A stretch of DNA of 38,342 bases, from contig NZ_MDSK01000041.1 in the NCBI RefSeq assembly GCF_002940205.1, forward strand, positions 1 through 38,342. The letters are read 5' to 3'. Of the stretch, positions 32,055 to 38,342 are shown piece after piece (within the stretch, counting starts at the first letter, position 1; every line of letters begins with the position of its first letter). The notes below the pieces were generated by a model that saw only the letters and a program-made list of their open reading frames with translations, did not search any database and was not told the DNA's origin. This stretch comes from Xanthomonas arboricola pv. guizotiae (lineage in GTDB: Bacteria; Pseudomonadota; Gammaproteobacteria; Xanthomonadales; Xanthomonadaceae). Both the position numbers and the translations under genes were made by a program.

Positions 32055-32873
32055 TCAGTTGGTCAATGCATACATCACGATGTTCACTGCGAACCTGGTG
32101 TTGTCTTCGGCCAGGAAGCGTTTGTTGCGCCAGTCGTAATCCCATTCGCAGCCGTAATCCTTGTTGCTGTACAACACGCCGAGCCGGCCGTCGATGCTGA
32201 TGCCCCTGAGGTAGTCGTGCACCAGGTCGTCGCCCCAGCCATTGAGCTCGAAACTGGTGGCCGGCGGGCCGTCGGGGAATTTGAAGAATGCGCTGTAGAG
32301 CCGATGGTTTTTGGGCAGTTTCTGCAGCGCGGTCTTGCCGAAGATCGAGGTCATCTGCGCCTCGAACGAAGTGGCGAACAGGCCATCGATATCGTGATTG
32401 CAATCGTCCACGAACACGAAGCCGCCGTTACGCACATAGCACTCGAAGTTGCGCCGCTCGGCCGGATTGAATTCCACCAGCTTGTGCCCGGACAGATAGC
32501 AGAACGGCGCCTGCAACATGCGCGGATCGGCTAGGTCCAGCACATGCTCCTGCGGGTCCACGCGCAGCTGGGTGTAGTCGATCAGCGAGGTGCTCAGGTT
32601 GGACGGCATGCGCGCATCCACATCCCAATCGCCCGAGTCGTAGCGCAGCCGGGTCAACCAGAAATCGTAATTGCCAGCCGCCCGCGCCTGCCGCGGCAGC
32701 GCCAACGCAGCGACGCTACCGAGCAGCAATCCAAGGAAATGACGGCGCGTCGCGGGCGCCGCCAGGGCGTGTAGACCGGGAACGGGATGTGCAGGAAAAC
32801 CATCGGGCCGCGAAGAGCTTGCTCCGCTCTCCCATTCCCGATTCCCCACTCCCGATTCCCGGCTCTCAGTCAC
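32055..32873 (-). CDS. DUF4159 protein with twin-arginine signal
   Basis: There is no in-frame ATG; the best start is GTG 32873, overlapping the TldE-type stop by 4 nt (GTGA), giving 272 aa. Residues 1-40 derive partly from a heptamer repeat and are probably untranslated or a dispensable leader. A twin-arginine signal follows: ATRRHFLGLLLGSVAALALP with cleavage after ARA. The mature part is the DUF4159 domain (LTRLRYDSGDWDVDARMPSN, LLxYLSGHKLVEF, FVFVDDCNHDIDGLF), a glutamine-amidotransferase-like fold of unknown function. It is exported folded and placed with the TldD-type proteins. Confidence 0.82.
   Translation of the reverse strand: MTESRESGVGNREWESGASSSRPDGFPAHPVPGLHALAAPATRRHFLGLLLGSVAALALPRQARAAGNYDFWLTRLRYDSGDWDVDARMPSNLSTSLIDYTQLRVDPQEHVLDLADPRMLQAPFCYLSGHKLVEFNPAERRNFECYVRNGGFVFVDDCNHDIDGLFATSFEAQMTSIFGKTALQKLPKNHRLYSAFFKFPDGPPATSFELNGWGDDLVHDYLRGISIDGRLGVLYSNKDYGCEWDYDWRNKRFLAEDNTRFAVNIVMYALTN
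32831..32862. repeat. Heptamer repeat (GGGAATC/CATTCCC type)
   Basis: CCCATTCCCGATTCCCC and CACTCCCGATTCCC occur in tandem. This short repeat is common in Xanthomonas intergenic DNA. Here it lies at the start of the DUF4159 reading frame and contributes residues such as ESGVGNREWES. Confidence 0.7.
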
Positions 32874-34204
32874 ACCGCATCCGACAACGAGGTAAACGTG
32901 AAGTCGCGCAGCCGCATCGGCGGAATCATCATCACATAGCTGGATCCATCGCCAGCCACGCGCACCGGCCTGCCCAGCTCGTCGATGTTGTTGAGCATGA
33001 TGATCGGCGATTCGTTGAAGCGGAAATTCTTCACCGGGTACTTGATCTGCCCGTTCTCGATGTAGAAGGTGCCGTCGCGGGTCAGCCCGGTCAGCAGCAC
33101 GGTCTGCGGGTCGACCATGCGGATGTACCAGGTGCGCGTGACCAGGATGCCCTTCTCGGTGCCGCGCACCAGCTCGGCGATGTTCTTGTCGCCACCGGCC
33201 ATCAGCAGGTTGCCCGGCTCGCCGACCGCGCGCTTGCCGTTCTTCTGCGCCCAGAACCGCGAATACTGCAGGTTGGCGACCTTGCCGTTCTCCACGATGG
33301 CCATCTTCTCGCGCGGCAGGCCTTCCTCGTCCCACGGCAGCACGGCGGCACGCGCATCCCATGGGTCGGCGGTGATGTTCACGCGCGGGTCGTAGACCTG
33401 CTCGCCCAGCTTGTTGCCGCCGCCCTTCTTGGACAGGAAGCTGCGGCCCTCGTCGGCCATGCGCGCATCGAAGTAGCGCATCATGGAAGAAATCAGGCGT
33501 GCCGCCGCTGCCGGCTCCAGGATCACCGTGTACTTGCCCGGTTCCAGCGCCTTGGCTTCGGAGGAGTCGCTGGCCTTGCGCATGGCGATGCGGATGTCCT
33601 GCTCGGCCTTGAAGTCGGCGGCATCCTTGAGGTTGCGGCCCACCCAGCCCGAGCCGCGACCGTCTTCGGTGCGCACGGTGCAGGTGTAGTCGAAACGCGC
33701 GCCACGCTGGTAGCCGAAGTTGCCCTTGCTGTTGGCGAACGCGGTAAAGCTCTGACCATCTTCCAGGAAGCCGGCCGCGATCAATCCCTTGCCCTTGCAC
33801 GGGGCGATCGAATCGGCGGCCACCTGCGCGCGGAATGCCGGGTCGATGGCGGCGGTGGAGTCGCTGAAGGTGGGGCTGGGCCTGTAGGTCTGCTTGTCCA
33901 CCGCCGGCATGAATTCCGGGTTTTCCGGCGCCAGCCGCGCCAGGTCTTCGGCACGCCGCACCACGCGCTCCAGCGCGGCATCGTCGAACTCGTTGATGGT
34001 GGCGATGCCCACGCGCTTGCCGAACGCCACCTGCACCTGCAGGTCGGTGTTGTCGACGATGCCGCTGGTGGACACGTTGTTGAGCGCAAAACGGATGTTG
34101 CCGTCGATCGAGCCGGTGAGCGTGGCGGTGCACTCGTCGGCTTTGGACAGCTGGATGACCTTGTCCAGGATGGCCTTGGCCTGCGCTTCGGTAAGGATGC
34201 TCAT
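32870..34204 (-). CDS. TldE/PmbA-type protein
   Basis: The 444-aa product begins MSILTEAQAKAILDKVIQ after GGAGA 7 nt upstream. It lacks the HExxxH zinc motif, as TldE/PmbA subunits do, and ends with the conserved IIMLNNIDELGRPVRVAGDG and PPMRLRDFTFTSLSD. In E. coli TldD and TldE form a heterodimer that degrades peptides and matures microcin B17. Unlike its TldD neighbours it has no twin-arginine or other signal, so its location is a puzzle. It follows the first TldD-type gene by 14 bp and the two should form a complex. Confidence 0.88.
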   Translation of the reverse strand: MSILTEAQAKAILDKVIQLSKADECTATLTGSIDGNIRFALNNVSTSGIVDNTDLQVQVAFGKRVGIATINEFDDAALERVVRRAEDLARLAPENPEFMPAVDKQTYRPSPTFSDSTAAIDPAFRAQVAADSIAPCKGKGLIAAGFLEDGQSFTAFANSKGNFGYQRGARFDYTCTVRTEDGRGSGWVGRNLKDAADFKAEQDIRIAMRKASDSSEAKALEPGKYTVILEPAAAARLISSMMRYFDARMADEGRSFLSKKGGGNKLGEQVYDPRVNITADPWDARAAVLPWDEEGLPREKMAIVENGKVANLQYSRFWAQKNGKRAVGEPGNLLMAGGDKNIAELVRGTEKGILVTRTWYIRMVDPQTVLLTGLTRDGTFYIENGQIKYPVKNFRFNESPIIMLNNIDELGRPVRVAGDGSSYVMMIPPMRLRDFTFTSLSDAV

Positions 34205-34218
34205 GTGGGTTTCTCCTG

Positions 34219-35853
34219 TCAGCCGAGCGAGCGGGCGGTCTTGATGACGTTGATGCCGTCGAAACGGGCGGTGGACGAGCCATGCGAGACCGCCGAGGAC
34301 TGGCTCGGCTGGCCCTTGCCGTCGAAGAACGAGCCGCCCAGGCGGTAGTCGCGTTGATCGGCCACGGCGCTGCAGGCGTTCCAGAATTCCGGCGTGCGGA
34401 TCTGGTAGGCCACGTCTTCGAGCATGCGGGTGATCGCACCGTTCTTGATTTCGTAGAACAGCTGGCCACCGAACTGCGCGTTGTAGCGCTGCTGGTCGAT
34501 GGAGAACGAGCCGTCGCCGATGATGTAGATGCCGTTTTCCACGTTCTTGATCAACTCGCTCACGCTCAGCGGCGTCTTGCCGGCGGCCAGCGACACATTG
34601 GCCATGCGCTGGAACTGCACGCTCGACCACGAGTCGGCGTAGCAGCACCCATCGGAGGCGGTCTTGCCGAGGATATGCGCCTGGTCGCGGATGGCCTGAT
34701 AGTCCACCAGCTTGCCGTCGCGGATCAGGTCCCACTGCTTGGTCTTGACGCCTTCGTCGTCGTAGCCCACCGCACCCAAACTGCCGGGCTGGGTCTTGTC
34801 GGCCAGGATGTGCACCTTGTCGCTGCCGTACTGGAAACCGGCCTTGAGCTTGTCCAGCGTGGCGAAGCTGGTGCCGGCATAGTTGGCCTCGTAGCCTAGC
34901 ACGCGATCCAGTTCCAGCGGGTGGCCGACCGATTCGTGGATGGTGAGCCAGGTGTGCGAGGGGTCCAGCACCAGGTCGTACTTGCCCGGCTTCACCGACG
35001 GTGCCTTGAGCTTTTCCTGCGCCTGCCTGGCCGCGGCGATCGCGTCCTCCTTCATGTCGTAGGACAGGCCGTAATTCACCACGCCGTTGGGCGAGACGAA
35101 CTTGCCCGAGGCGGCGCCATCCAGATATTCGTAGCCTAGGCCCATCGGCGCGGACAAGCCGTCGCGGGTGCGGAACTTGCCGCTGGCCTTGTCGATGGCG
35201 GTCACGCTCAGCGGCGCCCAGATGCGGTGCACGTCCTGGTCGATGTAGGAGCCGTCGGTGCTGGCAAAGTACTTCTGCTCGTTGACCACGAACAGCATCG
35301 AGTTGACGAAGTTGGCGCCGGCCGCGGTGGCGGCTGCGTTGACGCCCAGCAGCAGGTCCACCTTGTCCTTGATCGGCACGTCCATCGCGTTCTTCTTGAT
35401 CGGCGTCTTCCAGCTGACTTCCCCGACCCCGGGTGTGGGCGCCAGTTGCACCGGCGTGCCCTGCACCTTGGCGTTGGCCTTGGCGATCGCGGCAGCCTGC
35501 GCGGCGGCCTTGGCCACGCCCTGTTCGGTGAGCTCGTTGGTGGCGGCGAATCCCCAGGCGCCCGCCACCAGGACGCGCACGCCGGCACCGATGGATTCGG
35601 TGTTGACCACGTTCTGCACCTTGTCCTCGCGGGTGATGACGAACTGGCGCAGATACCGACCGATGCGCACATCGCAATAGCTCGCACCGGCCTGACGCGC
35701 AGCATTGAGGCCGGCATCGGCCAGGCGCTTCTTGCGGCCCACATCCATCTGCGTCACCAATTGCTCGGCGGCAATCGCCTTGCCGAAGTAGGCCGGCACG
35801 ATCAGGCCACCCATGGTCAGCCCGGTCAGGGCCAGGAAATCACGTCGCTGCAC
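34219..35853 (-). CDS. TldD-type zinc protease with twin-arginine signal (1)
   Basis: GTG start at 35853 with GGGGAG 5 nt upstream gives 544 aa. N-terminus QRRDFLALTGLTMGGL is a twin-arginine signal with cleavage near AIAA. The metal site TIHESVGHPLELD gives HExxxH at 306-311, followed by GYEANYAGTSFATLDK. A possible further Cys ligand is in WNACSAV near residue 510. TldD family enzymes act with TldE on partly unfolded peptides. Classical TldD is cytosolic; this copy should be periplasmic. It is closely similar to the copy at 36389-38017, from which 535 bp separate it. Confidence 0.9.
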   Translation of the reverse strand: MQRRDFLALTGLTMGGLIVPAYFGKAIAAEQLVTQMDVGRKKRLADAGLNAARQAGASYCDVRIGRYLRQFVITREDKVQNVVNTESIGAGVRVLVAGAWGFAATNELTEQGVAKAAAQAAAIAKANAKVQGTPVQLAPTPGVGEVSWKTPIKKNAMDVPIKDKVDLLLGVNAAATAAGANFVNSMLFVVNEQKYFASTDGSYIDQDVHRIWAPLSVTAIDKASGKFRTRDGLSAPMGLGYEYLDGAASGKFVSPNGVVNYGLSYDMKEDAIAAARQAQEKLKAPSVKPGKYDLVLDPSHTWLTIHESVGHPLELDRVLGYEANYAGTSFATLDKLKAGFQYGSDKVHILADKTQPGSLGAVGYDDEGVKTKQWDLIRDGKLVDYQAIRDQAHILGKTASDGCCYADSWSSVQFQRMANVSLAAGKTPLSVSELIKNVENGIYIIGDGSFSIDQQRYNAQFGGQLFYEIKNGAITRMLEDVAYQIRTPEFWNACSAVADQRDYRLGGSFFDGKGQPSQSSAVSHGSSTARFDGINVIKTARSLG

Positions 35854-36388
35854 GGCAACTCCCCAATGATCCCGCGCGGCGCGCAGGTGGTGTGGCGACA
35901 CGCACATGGCTCTGCGCGCGGTATCCCCGATTCTTGCCGGGCGATGAACGCTGCGTCAAATGACTCTCGGCAGGGGTGCGTGCGCAAACGTTGGGCGCCG
36001 ATGAATCGCGTGGCATAACCGGCGCGCATCGATGCGTGGCGAGCGCGGCTGGCGGCGTGCGATGAGTGTCGCTGCATGTTGGATGCGCAGACCCATTCCT
36101 TAAATCAGGTGCAGAGCGGAGATCTACGCGCTCACTGCAGGGCCCTTGCCCGCCCACCATCGCAGGACACGCTGCAAGTACGTCCCTGTAAGCTCCTTGG
36201 TGGCATCCAGGCCGTCATCGAGCCCCCTGGACGGGTTCACGGCGTGTCCTGCGAGCGATGAGGGCACCGCGCGCTCGGCTAACTCGTCTTGGAGACTGCC
36301 GAGCGATCGCAACGCACACAATCTCAGTGCCTCAATGTGATTGGCGAGTGCGAAAAAATCAATCACAGCGCAGCCGATCCAGCGACCC
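35854..36388. other. 535-bp spacer between the two TldD-type genes
   Basis: No gene is confidently supported. A minus-strand ORF at 36124-36366 (80 aa, starting MIDFFALANHIEALRLCALR) has amphipathic character but no ribosome site and no recognised family; it may be a remnant. The region has lower G+C than its flanks in part. It probably holds the promoter for the downstream TldD/TldE unit, though no clear box is visible. Confidence 0.4.
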
Positions 36389-38017
36389 TCAACCCAGCGA
36401 ACGCGCGGTATTGATCACGTTGATGCCATCGAAGCGCGCCGTGGACGATCCGTGCGACACCGCCGAGACCTGGCTGGGCTGGCCCTTGCCATCGAAGAAC
36501 GAGCCGCCCAGGCGGAAATCGCGTTGATCGCAGACCGCGCTGCAGGCATTCCAGAATTCCGGCGTGCGGATCTGGTAGGCGCCGTCTTCCACCAGGCGCG
36601 TGACCTGGCCGTTTTCGATCTCGTAGAACAGCTGCCCGCCGAACTGCGCGTTGTAGCGCTGCTGATCGATCGAATACGAGCCGCGCCCGTGGATGTACAA
36701 CCCACGCTCCACGTTCTTGATCATCTCGGCAACGGCAAGCGGTTGCTTGCCTGCGGCCAACGACACGTTGGGCATGCGCTGGAACTGCACGCTGGACCAC
36801 GAGTCGGCATAGCTGCAGCCATCGGATGCGGTCTTGCCGAGCAGATGCGCCTGATCGCGCGTGCACTGGTAATCGACCAGGATGCCGTCCTTGACTAGCT
36901 CCCACTGCTTGCTCTTGACGCCTTCATCGTCATAACCCACCGCACCCAGGCTGCCCGGCTGGGTCTTGTCGGCGACGAAGGTCACCGCATCGCTGCCCCA
37001 GCGGAACCCCGCGTCGCGCTTGTCCAGCGTGGCGAAGCTGGTGCCGGCATAGTTGGCCTCGTAACCGAGCACGCGATCGAGCTCGAGCGGATGGCCCACC
37101 GATTCGTGGATGGTGAGGAACAGATTGCTCGGGTCGATCACCAGATCGTACTTGCCGGCCTTTACCGACGGTGCGGTGAGTTTGGCGCGTGCCTGCCTGG
37201 CCGCGGCGATCGCATCTTCGCGCGCGTCGTAACTGTGCCCGTAACCGATCAGCCCGCCTGGCAGTTGGTGCTTCTGCTTGGCATCGCCATCCAGATATTC
37301 GTAGCCCATGCCCATCGGCGAGGACAGTCCGTCGCGGGTGCGGAACTTGCCGCTGGCCTTGTCCACCGCAGTGACGGTGAACGGCAGCCACAGCCGGTGC
37401 ACGTCCTGATCGATGTAGGAGCCGTCGCTGCTGGCGAAATACTTCTGCTCGTTGATCGCAAACAGGCGTGAGGCCACGAAGGTGGCGCCGGCATTGAGCG
37501 CGGCCGCGTTGACGTCCATCAGCAGCGCCACCTTGTTCTGCAGCGGCACTGCCATCGCGTTCTTCCTGATCGGCGTCTTCCAGCTGACCTGCCCGGCCGG
37601 CGTCACCGGCGCCAGCTGCACCGGCGCCCCACCCAGCCGCGCATTGGCCTTGGCGATCGCCACCGCCTGCCGCGTGGCGGTGGCCACGCCATCGCTGCTC
37701 AGCGTATTGGTGGCCGCAAAGCCCCACGCGCCATCGGCCAGCACGCGTACGCCCACGCCGCTGGATTCGGCGTTGACCACGTTCTCCACCTGCGCCTCGC
37801 GGGTGATCACGAACTGGCGCAGATAGCGCCCCACCCGCACATCGCAATAGCTGGCACCCGCCGCCTTGGCGGTGCTCAGCGCGGTATCGGACAAGCGCCG
37901 GCTGCGCGCGGCATCGTTGGGTGTGAGCAACTGCTCGGCGGCGATCAGGCGCGTGTTCGGCAACAGCAAGCCGGCAGCACCGATGCCAGACAGGGTGAGG
38001 AAGGTACGACGGTCCAC
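36389..38017 (-). CDS. TldD-type zinc protease with twin-arginine signal (2)
   Basis: GTG start at 38017 with GGAGA 6 nt upstream gives 542 aa. N-terminus MDRRTFLTLSGIGAAGLLLP is a twin-arginine signal. HESVGH lies at 304-309 and the surrounding LELDRVLGYEANYAGTSF is identical to that of copy 1. The C-terminus WNACSAVCDQRDFRLGGSFF keeps a possible Cys ligand. It appears to be a paralogue arising by tandem duplication; most differences are in residues 30-60, 125-175 and 245-265. A distinct substrate range is possible. Only one TldE partner is nearby, so both may share it. Confidence 0.9.
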   Translation of the reverse strand: MDRRTFLTLSGIGAAGLLLPNTRLIAAEQLLTPNDAARSRRLSDTALSTAKAAGASYCDVRVGRYLRQFVITREAQVENVVNAESSGVGVRVLADGAWGFAATNTLSSDGVATATRQAVAIAKANARLGGAPVQLAPVTPAGQVSWKTPIRKNAMAVPLQNKVALLMDVNAAALNAGATFVASRLFAINEQKYFASSDGSYIDQDVHRLWLPFTVTAVDKASGKFRTRDGLSSPMGMGYEYLDGDAKQKHQLPGGLIGYGHSYDAREDAIAAARQARAKLTAPSVKAGKYDLVIDPSNLFLTIHESVGHPLELDRVLGYEANYAGTSFATLDKRDAGFRWGSDAVTFVADKTQPGSLGAVGYDDEGVKSKQWELVKDGILVDYQCTRDQAHLLGKTASDGCSYADSWSSVQFQRMPNVSLAAGKQPLAVAEMIKNVERGLYIHGRGSYSIDQQRYNAQFGGQLFYEIENGQVTRLVEDGAYQIRTPEFWNACSAVCDQRDFRLGGSFFDGKGQPSQVSAVSHGSSTARFDGINVINTARSLG

Positions 38018-38342
38018 GGCGGTTCTCCGTTCAAGGCGAGCGACACGACCCCCGCCGTGCCAGCCCCCGAGACTGGCCGCTGTGGGCGTTGGTGGTCAAG
38101 GGGCAGCGCCGGCGGGCCGGTGTCCGCGTCCAGATCGCATGGCGTGCGGCGATGCGATGCCGGACACTGGGCGGCCGTGGAACCTCGCGCCGCCGTGCGG
38201 GCAGCGGCAGCGCCCGTATCGATCCAGATACCTATGTCCCATTTGCACACTTCTGCGTTGCGGCACATCGAAAACGTCAACCGCCTTGGCAGAACCGAGC
38301 ACGACCACTGGCGAACGCAAACCGGCTGCCGCAGGCTGCGCG
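38018..38342. other. Upstream region at the window end
   Basis: No gene is supported in the last 325 bases. Open frames here lack ribosome sites and overlap on both strands. It should contain the promoter of the TldD cluster and the start of the next gene beyond the window. Confidence 0.35.

Noticed and set aside
32789..34348. Long plus-strand ORF of 519 codons
   Set aside because: Antisense to the TldE-type gene, which has clear family motifs and a ribosome site.
36124..36366. 80-codon minus-strand ORF between the TldD genes
   Set aside because: No ribosome site, no recognised family and no supporting context; recorded only in the spacer entry.
1..38342. tRNA, rRNA genes or CRISPR arrays
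   Set aside because: None of the repeated spacer structure, cloverleaf or rRNA conserved blocks was seen.

Overview
The window looks like a chromosomal segment of a Xanthomonas species, or a very close Xanthomonadaceae relative. The evidence is its high G+C, the family content (emfourin/M4 protease pair, TldD-type proteins with a MoxR/DUF58/BatA module, an S9 lipoprotein peptidase, a candidate HrpX-controlled effector), REP-like palindromes with the 'GTAGGAGCGCGC' core, and IS5-type miniature elements. The species cannot be named from sequence alone.

1-6600 is accessory. An A+T-rich pair comes first: a soluble ~290-residue protein and a four-helix membrane protein. It carries two nearly identical 151-bp MITEs (984-1134 and 1878-2028), each with a 4-bp target duplication. 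The first MITE cuts off the end of the soluble protein and breaks what was an ATGA-coupled operon. Next come a lipoprotein and a divergent pair, a 73-aa protein and a SymE-family toxin-like protein. These two share homologous ~220-nt leaders that run in opposite directions, with compensatory base changes, an internal terminator and a loop complementary to a downstream site. An orphan FecI-like sigma factor follows. After it is a candidate type III effector with an N-terminal Gly-Asn-Cys acylation motif, a plant-inducible-promoter-like box upstream and a 120-bp internal tandem repeat.

6600-24140 is mostly ordinary chromosome. Three genes are broken relative to their families: an S9 peptidase (nonsense plus frameshift), a hybrid histidine kinase and an NAD(P)-binding oxidoreductase (one frameshift each). 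The rest are DoxX-like, HxlR, CsbD, HDOD, M4 protease with its emfourin inhibitor, Nudix, an esterase, a host-attachment protein, thioredoxin-like, a ProP-type transporter, SRPBCC, EcsC, a small exported protein and a DUF938 methyltransferase.

24500-38020 is a long minus-strand cluster, read from high to low coordinates: TldD-type protein, second TldD-type protein, TldE/PmbA-type protein, DUF4159, MoxR ATPase, DUF58, BatA-like membrane protein, DUF4175 membrane protein and a final membrane protein. Many junctions are 4-nt start/stop overlaps, and two very small ORFs fill two of the gaps. Both TldD proteins and the DUF4159 protein carry twin-arginine signals, so the cluster appears to place a TldD/TldE-type protease in the periplasm beside a MoxR/BatA-type envelope module. 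This cluster, the RNA-linked divergent toxin-like pair and the MITE-broken two-gene unit are the best candidates for undescribed biology.
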